This document shows, one piece after another, positions 14,846 to 23,690 of a DNA stretch of 64,000 nucleotides. Numbering within the stretch: position 1 is the stretch's first letter; every line of letters begins with the position of its first letter. Under the pieces are notes generated by a model. It ran no database searches, was not told the DNA's origin, and saw only the letters and a program-made list of their open reading frames with translations. Source of the DNA: Chryseobacterium salipaludis (GTDB taxonomy: Bacteria; Bacteroidota; Bacteroidia; Flavobacteriales; Weeksellaceae); contig NZ_JALHKS010000002.1 in the NCBI RefSeq assembly GCF_022968825.1, positions 248,001-312,000 on the forward strand. The letters are read 5' to 3'. Both the position numbers and the translations under genes were made by a program.

Positions 14846-16705
14846 ATGATTAACGAAATATACGATGTTATTGTAGTAGGTGGTGGACATGCCGGATGTG
14901 AAGCAGCTGCGGCTACGGCAAATCTTGGTTCCAAAACATTACTTATTACAATGAACATGCAAACGATCGGGCAAATGTCCTGTAATCCGGCCATGGGCGG
15001 AATTGCAAAAGGACAAATTGTTCGTGAGATTGATGCGATGGGTGGCTATTCTGGGATCGTCGCCGATAAATCTGCGATCCAATTCAAAATGCTGAACCTT
15101 TCCAAAGGTCCGGCAATGTGGTCACCGCGTACGCAGAATGACCGAATGCTGTTCGCGGAAGAGTGGCGTCACATGCTCGAGCAGACAGAGAACCTGGACT
15201 TTTTCCAGGATATGGTGAAAGGATTGACGGTGGAGAATAACAAGGTAACCGGCGTTTTAACTTCATTGGGAATAACCATTAAAGGAAAGAGTGTCATTTT
15301 AACCAACGGCACTTTCTTGAACGGCCTTATTCACGTTGGCGATAAACAACTGGGTGGAGGCCGCATGGGCGAACCGAAAGCCTATGGTATTACGGAGCAA
15401 CTCACGGACCTGGGATTTGTAGCCGGCAGAATGAAGACCGGAACCCCTGCCAGAGTAGATGGCCGCACCCTCGATTATTCCAAAATGGAAGAACAAAAAG
15501 GTGACGAAAATCCGCAGAAGTTTTCTTATACCAATACTCCGAAACTAACGAAACAGCTCAGCTGCCACATTACGTATACAAATGATACGGTACACGATAT
15601 TCTTCGCGAAGGTTTCGATCGCAGCCCAATGTTTAACGGGACTATTCAAAGTACCGGACCAAGATATTGCCCCAGTATTGAAGATAAAATCAATCGTTTT
15701 GCTGAGCGCAACCGGCACCAGTTGTTTGTGGAGCCCGAAGGATGGCGTACGGTGGAGATCTATGTGAACGGTTTTAGCTCATCACTGCCGGAAGAAATTC
15801 AATTGCGGGCCATGCGCGAAATTCCGGGTTTTGAGAAGGTGAAAGTTTTCCGTCCGGGCTATGCGATTGAATACGATTACTTCCCTCCTACTCAACTGAA
15901 ACATACGCTTGAAACAAAACTGATCGAAAACTTATACTTTGCCGGTCAGATCAATGGAACCACTGGCTACGAGGAAGCGGCCGGACAAGGCTTACTGGCG
16001 GGCATCAATGCGCATCTTAAAAATAATGAAAAAGAACCATTTATTTTAAGCAGAGATGAAGCCTACATTGGTGTTTTGATCGACGATTTAATTACAAAAG
16101 GTACTGATGAACCTTACCGTATGTTTACCTCACGCGCGGAGTACCGCTTACTGCTGCGTCAGGACAATGCGGATATTCGTTTAACGGAAAAGTCTTATCA
16201 GATCGGTCTTGCCTCGGCGGAACGTTTAGCCCGTGTAGAACATAAAATTAAGGAAAGTCGGGAACTCGAGGACATCCTGCGCTCCACTTCCCTGAAACCT
16301 GGGCAGGTGAATCCTGTACTGGAAAGCATTGCTTCTGCACCGGTAGACCAGGCGTATCGTGCAGCTCAGATTCTCACGCGTCCTAATATGACACTTGAAA
16401 AACTGGAAGAAATAGATGCGGTCAAATTACAGACAGCGCATTTCGAAACCGAAGTTCGTGAGCAGGCTGAGATCAATATTAAGTACAAGGGTTACATTGA
16501 AAAGGAAAAAGAAAACGTAGCAAAAGTATCACGACTGGAAACCATCCGTATTCCCGAACAGTTCGATTACCAGCAATTGAAATCACTCTCTGCAGAGGCG
16601 CGACAAAAGCTGTCTGATGTACGTCCGGTTAATATTGCACAGGCTTCCAGAATTAGCGGCGTTTCACCGGCTGACATTAATATCCTTCTTGTTTATTTAA
16701 ATTAA
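14846..16705 (+). CDS. mnmG: tRNA uridine-5-carboxymethylaminomethyl modification enzyme MnmG (GidA)
   Basis: 619 residues, the usual MnmG length. With MnmE it installs the cmnm5 group on wobble U34 of certain tRNAs. The FAD-binding motif GGGHAGCEAA is near residues 12-21, followed by SCNPAMGGIAKG and the second signature GQINGTTGYEEAAGQG; the C-terminal helical domain ends with SRISGVSPADINILLVYL. Its stop codon shares one base with the next start (TAATG). parS-like sites lie immediately before and after the gene, and gidA is a frequent neighbour of bacterial replication origins. Confidence 0.97.
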   Translation: MINEIYDVIVVGGGHAGCEAAAATANLGSKTLLITMNMQTIGQMSCNPAMGGIAKGQIVREIDAMGGYSGIVADKSAIQFKMLNLSKGPAMWSPRTQNDRMLFAEEWRHMLEQTENLDFFQDMVKGLTVENNKVTGVLTSLGITIKGKSVILTNGTFLNGLIHVGDKQLGGGRMGEPKAYGITEQLTDLGFVAGRMKTGTPARVDGRTLDYSKMEEQKGDENPQKFSYTNTPKLTKQLSCHITYTNDTVHDILREGFDRSPMFNGTIQSTGPRYCPSIEDKINRFAERNRHQLFVEPEGWRTVEIYVNGFSSSLPEEIQLRAMREIPGFEKVKVFRPGYAIEYDYFPPTQLKHTLETKLIENLYFAGQINGTTGYEEAAGQGLLAGINAHLKNNEKEPFILSRDEAYIGVLIDDLITKGTDEPYRMFTSRAEYRLLLRQDNADIRLTEKSYQIGLASAERLARVEHKIKESRELEDILRSTSLKPGQVNPVLESIASAPVDQAYRAAQILTRPNMTLEKLEEIDAVKLQTAHFETEVREQAEINIKYKGYIEKEKENVAKVSRLETIRIPEQFDYQQLKSLSAEARQKLSDVRPVNIAQASRISGVSPADINILLVYLN

Positions 16706-17547
16706 TGTTTCACGTGGAACAAAACAAATTGAAAGTTAGAGATCATTTTTTAACGCAGGAAGAATTTAAATTAGAGCCCACAGAGATTCCAGACGTATGG
16801 AAGACCGCTCCCCTACCTGATGATCTGGCGCCGTATTATGAAAGTACCGAGTATATCTCCCATCATCAGGATTCCGGCACCGTAAAGGAAAAGGTCTACA
16901 AATTTTTTCAGAGCTTTAACCTTCTTTATAAAAAAAATATTCTGCTGGATTTTTTTGATAAAGGAGTTACGGTGCTGGATTATGGCTGCGGAGCGGGAGA
17001 ATTTCTGGTACAGGCTGAAAAAGATTTCAGCACCATTGGCTGCGAACTGAATGCTACCGCCCGCACGGCTGCACAAAAAAAAGCAGTTAAAACAAAGTTT
17101 GTTTCTTCGCTCGATGAAATTGCCGATGATTCGCTGGATGTCATTACACTCTGGCATGTTTTCGAGCATATCGGTAATCAACAGGAAATGCTGGAATTGT
17201 TTCAGCGAAAATTAAAAGCTAATGGTAAACTGATCATCGCAGTACCTAATCCCACTTCTTATGACGCGAGAAAATATAAAGAATTCTGGGCCGCGTATGA
17301 TGTTCCCCGGCACGTTTTTCATTTCGGAAAAAATGGGTTTAAGAAATTAATGTCAAAAAATAACTGGCGGGTTATTTCCGAACGGCCTTTGTTGCTGGAT
17401 GCCGTTTATATTTCCATTTTAAGTGAACAATATAAAAAATCCACCTTTGCATGGCTAAAAGGAGCAGTTTACGGAGTCATTTCTAATTTTAAAGCGATTT
17501 CAGACGGTCAATACTCCAGCCTGATATATATACTAGAAAAAAAATAG
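16705..17547 (+). CDS. Class I SAM-dependent methyltransferase
   Basis: 280 residues. The SAM-binding motif I is VLDYGCGAGEFL near residue 90, motif II-like DVITLWHVFEHI follows, and the later AVPNPTSYDARKY and WAAYDVPRHVFHF resemble methyltransferases acting on small lipid or sugar substrates (Methyltransf_23 type). The substrate cannot be told. The first codons (MFHVEQ) are encoded by a parS-like sequence, so the true start could lie a few codons downstream; no better ATG is near. It probably ends the tdk operon, with a bidirectional terminator after it. Confidence 0.82.
   Translation: MFHVEQNKLKVRDHFLTQEEFKLEPTEIPDVWKTAPLPDDLAPYYESTEYISHHQDSGTVKEKVYKFFQSFNLLYKKNILLDFFDKGVTVLDYGCGAGEFLVQAEKDFSTIGCELNATARTAAQKKAVKTKFVSSLDEIADDSLDVITLWHVFEHIGNQQEMLELFQRKLKANGKLIIAVPNPTSYDARKYKEFWAAYDVPRHVFHFGKNGFKKLMSKNNWRVISERPLLLDAVYISILSEQYKKSTFAWLKGAVYGVISNFKAISDGQYSSLIYILEKK
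16706..16721. other. parS site (15/16) over the methyltransferase start codon
   Basis: TGTTTCACGTGGAACA, one mismatch to the ParB consensus. It includes the last two bases of the ATG at 16705 and the next codons. Confidence 0.78.
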
Positions 17548-17596
17548 TTATTCGATTTTAGCGATGTTTCTGAAAGCCAATTTTCGGTTAAAAATA

Positions 17597-17629
17597 AAAG
17601 TTTCCGCATTGAACGGAAACTTTTTTAGT
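17597..17629. terminator. Bidirectional terminator between the methyltransferase and pgk
   Basis: A 10-bp perfect stem (17597-17606 with 17614-17623), T-run on the plus side and a T-rich tail on the minus side. It serves the converging tdk operon and pgk. Confidence 0.9.
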
Positions 17630-17632
17630 TTT

Positions 17633-18823
17633 TTATGCATTGATTGCTTTCACACCCGGAAGCTCTTTTCCTTCCAGGCTTTCAAGCATGGCACCTCCGC
17701 CGGTGGAAACATAGGACACTTTATCATCGTAGCCGAACTTTTTAACAAAGGCTACACTATCCCCTCCGCCAACGAGCGAGAAGGCACCCTCTGCAGTAGC
17801 CGCCGCAATACTGTCGCCAAGCGCCACGGTTCCGGCTGCGAAATTTGGCATTTCAAAAACACCCATCGGTCCGTTCCACAAAATAGTGCGTGAATTACGG
17901 ATTACCTCATCCACATCCCGGCGCGTGCGTTCTCCCACATCCAGACCCATCCAGCCTTCCGGGATATCGTAGATATCAGCTTCCTGAGTTTCTGCGTCAT
18001 TACTGAAATCATCTGCAATAATCGCATCAGACGGCAACAGAATTTCCACGTTCATTGACTTTGCTTTTTCCAATATGTCCAGCGCGAGCTTTAATTTATC
18101 TTCTTCTACCAGTGATTTACCAACATGGCCGCCTAGTGCTTTTATAAAGGTAAATGCCATACCGCCACCGATAATCAAATGATCTACCGCCGGCAAAATA
18201 TTTTCGATGATGGTAATCTTGCTGGAAACCTTAGAACCACCCAGCACCGCTGTTACAGGTTTTTCACCCGTTTTCAGAACTTTATCAATAGCTTCCAGCT
18301 CTTTAGCCATCAGTAATCCAAAGAAACGTGTCTCCGGGAAAAACTGCGCGATCACCGCGGTGGAGGCATGCTCTCTGTGCGCTGTACCAAAGGCATCGTT
18401 CACATAGGCATCAGCATACGCGGCCAGTTTCTTTGCAAAATCCAGATCACCATTTTCTTCCTCTTCATAGAAACGAACATTTTCCAGCAGCAGAATTTCA
18501 CCGTCCTTTAAATTGCCGGTCATGTTTTCCGCATCTTCTCCCATACAATCCGGGCAGAATTTTACCGGTCTGCCTAATACTTTTTCAATTTCAGGTACCA
18601 GATTTTTCAGTGAAAACTCTTCAGATGCTTTTCCTTTCGGACGTCCCAGGTGGGTAAGCAAAATCACAGCACCGCCATCATTCAGAATTTTATCAATAGT
18701 TGGCTTGGCTGCCTGAATCCGCGTGTTATCCGTGACCTGCAGATCGGCACTTTGCGGAACATTGAAGTCCACACGAACCAGCGCCTTCTTGCCTTTGAAG
18801 TTAAAGTCATTCACTGTTTTCAT
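17633..18823 (-). CDS. pgk: Phosphoglycerate kinase
   Basis: 396 residues, standard for bacterial PGK, which transfers phosphate from 1,3-bisphosphoglycerate to ADP in glycolysis. Signatures are RVDFNVP near the N-terminus, LLTHLGRPKG, ENVRFYEEE, GGSKVSSKI, NGPMGVFEMPNF and the C-terminal STGGGAMLESLEGKELPG. It is transcribed alone from a TAnnTTTG box 24 nt upstream of its ATG and points away from the predicted origin. Confidence 0.97.
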   Translation of the reverse strand: MKTVNDFNFKGKKALVRVDFNVPQSADLQVTDNTRIQAAKPTIDKILNDGGAVILLTHLGRPKGKASEEFSLKNLVPEIEKVLGRPVKFCPDCMGEDAENMTGNLKDGEILLLENVRFYEEEENGDLDFAKKLAAYADAYVNDAFGTAHREHASTAVIAQFFPETRFFGLLMAKELEAIDKVLKTGEKPVTAVLGGSKVSSKITIIENILPAVDHLIIGGGMAFTFIKALGGHVGKSLVEEDKLKLALDILEKAKSMNVEILLPSDAIIADDFSNDAETQEADIYDIPEGWMGLDVGERTRRDVDEVIRNSRTILWNGPMGVFEMPNFAAGTVALGDSIAAATAEGAFSLVGGGDSVAFVKKFGYDDKVSYVSTGGGAMLESLEGKELPGVKAINA

Positions 18824-18847
18824 AATAAATACCTGTTTAGTTTTTTA

Positions 18848-18855
18848 CAAATTTA
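18848..18855 (-). promoter_or_regulatory. TAnnTTTG box, probable pgk promoter
   Basis: Minus strand reads TAAATTTG, 24 nt before the pgk ATG. Confidence 0.7.
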
Positions 18856-18985
18856 GGATTAATTCCGCTGTGGCGAAACTATTTCCCGCTTTTAAAATCC
18901 ACAATTCCCCGGCCTTTCAATTATCACCATTATCTTCTTTTTTTTAAAATAAATAAATGAGTACTGTTGTTGTAGATGTGAGTTT

Positions 18986-18994
18986 TGTGGAAAA
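18986..18994 (-). other. DnaA box, 8/9
   Basis: Minus strand TTTTCCACA, one change from TTATCCACA, close to the AT-rich tract at 18928-18960. Confidence 0.5.
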
Positions 18995-19085
18995 GAAAAC
19001 CTGATAAATTTGTTGTGATGATCCTCCGCAGCTTTTAAGAGATTACTCACATTTTGAGCAGATGATTAACAGCCGTTTAGATGCT

Positions 19086-19105
19086 TTTTCCACAATTGTG
19101 GATAA
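19086..19105. other. Inverted pair of DnaA boxes
   Basis: TTTTCCACA on plus (19086-19094) and a perfect TTATCCACA on minus (19097-19105), two bases apart, face to face. Confidence 0.75.
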
Positions 19106-19243
19106 CCTTTGTTTTAATAAAACGTTAACAGTTTTAGTCGGGATAAAACCACAGCGGATTCGTGGAAAGATTTAAAAACATTTTTCGCTTTTGTGAAATA
19201 CCCTTCAGCCATAATGAAAAGAGATAAGCCTGGCAAGGGAAAG

Positions 19244-19262
19244 TTGTTCACAGTTATCCACA
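19244..19262 (+). other. Tandem pair of DnaA boxes
   Basis: TTGTTCACA (19244-19252) and a perfect TTATCCACA (19254-19262) in direct orientation, one base apart. Confidence 0.75.
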
Positions 19263-19366
19263 CGCTGTACCCCATCCGTCCGCACGATAGGGTTAGTAAA
19301 CCTGTTTTTGTTTTTTTAATTATCAAGAACCTTCTTCACCGGCAACGGATTTCTTATTTAATATCT

Positions 19367-19374
19367 TAAATTTG
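19367..19374 (+). promoter_or_regulatory. TAnnTTTG box, probable rpiB-rnr promoter
   Basis: TAAATTTG, 24 nt before the chosen rpiB ATG. Confidence 0.65.
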
Positions 19375-19398
19375 TTGAGCACTATATACTTTATATAT

Positions 19399-19833
19399 AT
19401 GAAAAAGATTGCGATTGCCTGTGACCATGCAGGTTTTGAATACAAAGAATACATTAAGGCACAGCTGGATGGGCAGTACGAGATTGAAGACTTCGGTACT
19501 TATTCCGAAGCTTCGGTCGATTATCCGGATTTTGTACATCCTGCGGCCACTTCCGTTTCGGAAGGCAAAAACGAATTGGGAATTTTAATCTGTGGCAGTG
19601 GAAACGGGGTACAGATGACCGCAAACAAGCATCAGGATATCCGCTGCGCTCTGTGCTGGATGCCGGAACTTGCTGCTCTGGCGCGTCAGCATAATAATGC
19701 CAATATGATTGCCATGCCGTCCCGCTTTATTGCCAAAGAACTGGCGCTGGAAATTGTGGACCGATTTCTGAATACCGACTTCGAAGGAGGACGCCACAAT
19801 GAGCGGGTGCGCAAAATAGGTTGCGGCCTTTAA
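19399..19833 (+). CDS. rpiB: Ribose-5-phosphate isomerase B
   Basis: 144 residues of the RpiB/LacAB family, which interconverts ribose-5-phosphate and ribulose-5-phosphate in the pentose phosphate pathway. MKKIAIACDHAGFEYKEY at the N-terminus, ASVDYPDFVH, and LICGSGNGVQMTANKH are the substrate-binding and catalytic signatures. I start it at the ATG of 19399; an upstream in-frame start at 19372 overlaps the promoter box. rnr follows after 15 nt, probably in the same transcript. Confidence 0.94.
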   Translation: MKKIAIACDHAGFEYKEYIKAQLDGQYEIEDFGTYSEASVDYPDFVHPAATSVSEGKNELGILICGSGNGVQMTANKHQDIRCALCWMPELAALARQHNNANMIAMPSRFIAKELALEIVDRFLNTDFEGGRHNERVRKIGCGL

Positions 19834-19848
19834 TTAAATACTACTTTT

Positions 19849-22005
19849 ATGGCCAGAAAAAGAAAATATATTTCCGAAAAGAATAACCATAAGCTGCGCG
19901 AAATCGGACGCCTGATTCTTAAATTTATGAATCAGAAAACCAGTAAGTTATATAATTACAAACAAATTGCAGACGGCATTGATTACCGGAATCCGCGCCA
20001 GCGTGAGCAGGTGATTCAGGCGCTGCACCAGTTGCTGGCAGAACAGCGCATCAAAGAAACCGAAAAAGGAAAGTTCAGCATTAACCTTAATATAGAAGGT
20101 ACGCTTACCGGGATCATTGATTTTAATCAGACCGGCAATGCGTATGTAAATGTGGAAAACCTGGATGATGACATTTTTATCCATTCCAAGAATGTGAAGG
20201 ATGCTTTGCAGGGCGATAAAGTGCTGATAGTCACCTACAATTTCAAAGGACGCAAAATGGAAGGTGCTGTGGTGAAAGTGCTCGAGCGCAGCCGTACCGA
20301 ATTTGTGGGAACCTTTCAGTTTATTAAGCACAAAGATTTTGGTTTCGTTGTTGGGGATAAAAAGAAGATAAACACCGATATCTTCGTGCCGAAAGGAAAA
20401 ATCGGCGGTGCCGAAGATGGGGATAAAGTAGTCGTGCGCATGCTCGACTGGAAAACCGGTGAGAAAAACCCGGAAGGCGAAATTATTCAGGTGCTGGGTG
20501 CGCCCGGTGCCCACGAAACAGAAATCCATTCCATCCTGGCTGAATATGGTTTACCGTACACCTTTCCTGAAGAAGTGGAACGGGACGCTTCCGGCCTGGA
20601 TCGTGAAATCCGTGATGAAGAAGTAGCTAAGCGGCGTGACATGCGCGATATCTGTACCTTCACCATCGACCCGAAAGATGCCAAGGATTTTGATGATGCC
20701 TTATCCATCCAAAAACTGAAGAACGGCAACTGGGAAATCGGCGTTCACATTGCCGATGTTTCGCATTATGTGGTGCCCGGTACAAAGCTGGATGATGAGG
20801 CTTATAACCGCGCCACTTCAGTCTATCTGGTTGATCGTGTGGTTCCTATGTTGCCTGAAGTGCTGAGTAACGATGTCTGCTCACTGCGTCCCAATGAGGA
20901 TAAATATACCTTTTCGGTTGTCTTTGAAATGACCGAAGATGCGGAAATAAAAAAAGAATGGTTCGGACGTACTGTCATTCATTCGGACCGGAAGTTTGCG
21001 TATGAAGAAGCACAGGAACGCATCGAAACCGGACAGGGCGAACTGGCCGAAGAAATACTGGCACTGGATGCTTTGGCTAAAATCCTGCGCCGCCGCCGTA
21101 TTGATAACGGAGCCATTACCTTTGATCGCAGTGAAGTTCGTTTTAACCTGGACGAAAATAATGAACCCATTGGCGTTTACTTTAAAGTAAGCAAGGATTC
21201 CAACCACCTGATTGAAGAATTTATGCTGCTGGCCAACCGCAAAGTTTCCGAGTTTATCTCCCTGAACCGCCGCGGCACGCCTACCGATAATACCTTTATT
21301 TACCGTGTACATGATGATCCGGATCCCGCCAAACTGGAAGCCTTGCGCGAATTTGTGGGAACGTTTGGATATAAAATGAATCTGGCCAATACCAAAAAAG
21401 TAGCGGAATCACTGAACCGTTTGTTGCAGGATGTAAAAGGTAAAGGCGAAGAAAATATGATTGAAACGCTGGCCATGCGCTCGATGAGCAAGGCCTTCTA
21501 CTCCACCATTCCTATCGGGCATTACGGGTTGGGCTTTGAATATTATTCCCACTTTACTTCCCCGATCCGCAGATATCCCGATTTAATTGCACACCGTTTA
21601 CTACAGCACTATCTGGATGGTGGCAAATCTCCCGCTAAACCCGAATACGAAGAGAAATGCAAACACTGCAGCAACATGGAAAGGCTGGCTTCCGATGCCG
21701 AGCGCGATTCCATTAAGTTTATGCAGGTGAAGTTCATGGAAAAACATGTGGGCGAGCAGTTCACCGGTGTGATTTCCGGTGTAGCAGATTTTGGGTTTTG
21801 GGTACAGATTCCGGAAAATGGTGCCGAAGGGCTCATCAAACTGCGTGACCTGATGGACGATTCCTATTCGTATGACGCTAAAAATCATTTGGTTCAGGGA
21901 AGCCGCACCGGAAATACCTACCAGCTCGGCGATGAGGTCAAGATAGAAGTCGTGAAAGCCAACCTGCTGCAGAAGCAGTTGGATTTCCGTATCATTGCCT
22001 CATAA
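19849..22005 (+). CDS. rnr: Ribonuclease R
   Basis: 718 residues of the RNase II/RNB family, a processive 3'-to-5' exoribonuclease that degrades structured RNA. The order is an N-terminal helix-turn-helix-like region (about 10-75), cold-shock domains, the RNB catalytic domain with DPKDAKDFDDALS near residue 280 holding the metal-binding Asp residues, then a C-terminal S1 domain (EQFTGVISGVADFGFWVQI). The length and presence of both cold-shock regions and S1 fit RNase R (VacB). Downstream of rpiB in one unit. Confidence 0.96.
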   Translation: MARKRKYISEKNNHKLREIGRLILKFMNQKTSKLYNYKQIADGIDYRNPRQREQVIQALHQLLAEQRIKETEKGKFSINLNIEGTLTGIIDFNQTGNAYVNVENLDDDIFIHSKNVKDALQGDKVLIVTYNFKGRKMEGAVVKVLERSRTEFVGTFQFIKHKDFGFVVGDKKKINTDIFVPKGKIGGAEDGDKVVVRMLDWKTGEKNPEGEIIQVLGAPGAHETEIHSILAEYGLPYTFPEEVERDASGLDREIRDEEVAKRRDMRDICTFTIDPKDAKDFDDALSIQKLKNGNWEIGVHIADVSHYVVPGTKLDDEAYNRATSVYLVDRVVPMLPEVLSNDVCSLRPNEDKYTFSVVFEMTEDAEIKKEWFGRTVIHSDRKFAYEEAQERIETGQGELAEEILALDALAKILRRRRIDNGAITFDRSEVRFNLDENNEPIGVYFKVSKDSNHLIEEFMLLANRKVSEFISLNRRGTPTDNTFIYRVHDDPDPAKLEALREFVGTFGYKMNLANTKKVAESLNRLLQDVKGKGEENMIETLAMRSMSKAFYSTIPIGHYGLGFEYYSHFTSPIRRYPDLIAHRLLQHYLDGGKSPAKPEYEEKCKHCSNMERLASDAERDSIKFMQVKFMEKHVGEQFTGVISGVADFGFWVQIPENGAEGLIKLRDLMDDSYSYDAKNHLVQGSRTGNTYQLGDEVKIEVVKANLLQKQLDFRIIAS

Positions 22006-22009
22006 AACG

Positions 22010-22017
22010 TACATTTG
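22010..22017 (+). promoter_or_regulatory. TAnnTTTG box before the LysE-family gene
   Basis: TACATTTG directly after the rnr stop, 55 nt before the next ATG. Confidence 0.55.
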
Positions 22018-22072
22018 CCCGCAGCCGGATTCCGGTTGTGGTTACTAAACTGTTATTCAGATTTCCGAACGA

Positions 22073-22759
22073 ATGGTAGAACTTATCCTTTCTGCGGTAG
22101 GATTAGGCATCATGCTCAGTCTGGTCTTTATCGGGCCTATTTTTTTCCTGCTGATAGAAACCAGTTTTTCACGCGGTCCGCGTCATGCCTTTGCGCTTGA
22201 TGTGGGCGTGGTGGTCGCTGATATTCTTTGTATCGTCGCTTCTTATTTCGCCAGTGGCGATTTGGTAAAAATTATTGATAAGCATCCGGAATTTTATCGG
22301 ATTACAGCCTTCATTGTTTTTATTTATGCGTTGTACATGATTGTTTCGCGTACCAAAATGCACCTTCGCGGCGAGGAAAAAATGATTAACCAGAATTATT
22401 TTAAAACCATGCTGAACGGATTTTTCTTTAATATCCTGAATATTGGCGTGGTTCTGTTCTGGCTCGTCACGGTGATTTCAGTCCGGAATGCCTACCCCGA
22501 AACCAGTGATTTCCTGTTATATATGGCGCTGGTCGTCGGGACCTATTTAGCAATTGATTTCTGCAAGATTTACTTAGCCAAAGCGTTTCATGATAAACTG
22601 ACACAGAAGGTGGCCAACACCATCCGCAAAACAGTAGGATTTGTCCTCGTAGCGTTTAGTATTTTTATATTTCTGCAGAGTTTTAAGAAGTTTAATCAGT
22701 TCGATAAAAAGCTTGAAGAAGCTGAAAAAACCGAACAGAAACACGGTCATCGCTCATGA
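22073..22759 (+). CDS. LysE/RhtB family transporter
   Basis: 228 residues of very hydrophobic sequence with about six membrane segments and the LysE-family start (LSAVGLGIMLSLVFIGPIFFLLIETSFSRG is the recognisable region, residues 5-34). The family exports amino acids and related small molecules; the substrate here is not readable. The C-terminus is a charged cytoplasmic tail (KKLEEAEKTEQKHGHRS). It overlaps the LD-carboxypeptidase gene by 4 nt. Confidence 0.82.
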   Translation: MVELILSAVGLGIMLSLVFIGPIFFLLIETSFSRGPRHAFALDVGVVVADILCIVASYFASGDLVKIIDKHPEFYRITAFIVFIYALYMIVSRTKMHLRGEEKMINQNYFKTMLNGFFFNILNIGVVLFWLVTVISVRNAYPETSDFLLYMALVVGTYLAIDFCKIYLAKAFHDKLTQKVANTIRKTVGFVLVAFSIFIFLQSFKKFNQFDKKLEEAEKTEQKHGHRS

Positions 22760-23688
22760 AGCCTGTCTTTCCGCCTATCACTAAAAAAGACGCTGCCATT
22801 TCGGTCATCTCACCGGCCGGCCGCGTGCAACCTGAGCAACTGGAAGCCGGTCTGGCATATGTGCGGGAACAAGGCTTTAAACCTGTCTTGGGAAAGCATG
22901 TGTACACCGATTTTGAGTGCGGCTATCCTTACGCCGGCACCGAAGAAGAACGGTTGCAGGATGTACAGCATGCTTTTGACACAAAAGAAACCAGTGCCAT
23001 CTGGGCCTCGCGTGGCGGATACGGCTGTATGCATTTACTGCAGAAATTAAACCCGGAAAAAATTCTGGAAAATCCAAAATGGTTTATAGGTTATTCCGAT
23101 AATACGGCTTTGCAAAGCTGGCTGTTGAAGAACGGCATCGTATCTGTTCAGGGGCAGACGTTGAAAACAGCAGACTTCGGTGTTTCTCCGGAAAGCTATG
23201 ATCTGATTGTGGAGATCATGCAGGGAAAATTGCCTCGCTATACGGTAGAAAGTCATCACCTGAATCGTCAAGGCGACGCCACCGGAATTTTGGTTGGGGG
23301 CAATCTTGCTTTAATTTATGCCTTGCTCGGCACGCCTTATTCTTTTGATTTTAAAGGAAATATTTTATTCATTGAAGAAATCGGTGAACGTTTTTATGCC
23401 TTGGATCGTATGCTGATGGCGCTCGAACTGGCGGGCGTTTTCGCCCAAATTTCAGGATTGATTATTGGCGGGCTCACGGAAATGGGCAAAGCCGGTGAAA
23501 ATGCTGCTTATGAGGAAAGCTTTGACCCTTTTGCAAACCAGCTGATTGCCAGCCGGATCGCACAGTATGACTTCCCGGTAGCTTTTGGCTTTCCGAATGG
23601 GCATATTTATGACAACCGGCCGTTGATCATCGGTGGCGAAGTGGAACTGCATGTTCAATCGTCCGTTCATTTAAATTTTATAAAATAA
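22756..23688 (+). CDS. LD-carboxypeptidase (S66 family)
   Basis: 310 residues of the S66 family, cytoplasmic enzymes that remove the terminal D-Ala from murein tetrapeptides during cell-wall recycling. Visible signatures are ISPAGRVQPEQLEAG, the nucleophile-elbow region IWASRGGYGCMHLL near residue 80-90, WFIGYSDNTALQSWL, GGNLALIYALLGTPY and FIEEIGERFYALDRML. No signal peptide is seen. Translationally coupled to the LysE-family gene, and 2 nt upstream of yraN. Confidence 0.87.
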   Translation: MKPVFPPITKKDAAISVISPAGRVQPEQLEAGLAYVREQGFKPVLGKHVYTDFECGYPYAGTEEERLQDVQHAFDTKETSAIWASRGGYGCMHLLQKLNPEKILENPKWFIGYSDNTALQSWLLKNGIVSVQGQTLKTADFGVSPESYDLIVEIMQGKLPRYTVESHHLNRQGDATGILVGGNLALIYALLGTPYSFDFKGNILFIEEIGERFYALDRMLMALELAGVFAQISGLIIGGLTEMGKAGENAAYEESFDPFANQLIASRIAQYDFPVAFGFPNGHIYDNRPLIIGGEVELHVQSSVHLNFIK

Positions 23689-23690
23689 AG

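Larger units (their letters stand above)
18856..19366. other. Candidate chromosome replication origin (oriC)
   Basis: A 510-nt intergenic region between divergent pgk and rpiB, the longest gene-free stretch in the window. It contains two perfect DnaA boxes (TTATCCACA at 19254-19262 on plus and 19097-19105 on minus) and three one-off boxes (TTTTCCACA at 18986-18994 minus and 19086-19094 plus; TTGTTCACA at 19244-19252, one change from TTATNCACA). AT-rich tracts at 18928-18960 and 19302-19323 could be unwinding elements. Four parS-like sites lie within 16 kb. No dnaA gene is visible, which is common for Bacteroidota origins. This is my inference from motifs, not from a measured skew. Confidence 0.72.

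Noticed and set aside
18895-18903. AAATCCACA as a sixth DnaA box of the origin
   Set aside because: Two mismatches at the conserved 5' end; not counted, although it lies in the right region.
19114-19326. A 70-codon minus-strand frame inside the candidate origin
   Set aside because: No family resemblance; it runs over DnaA boxes and reflects chance in an intergenic region.
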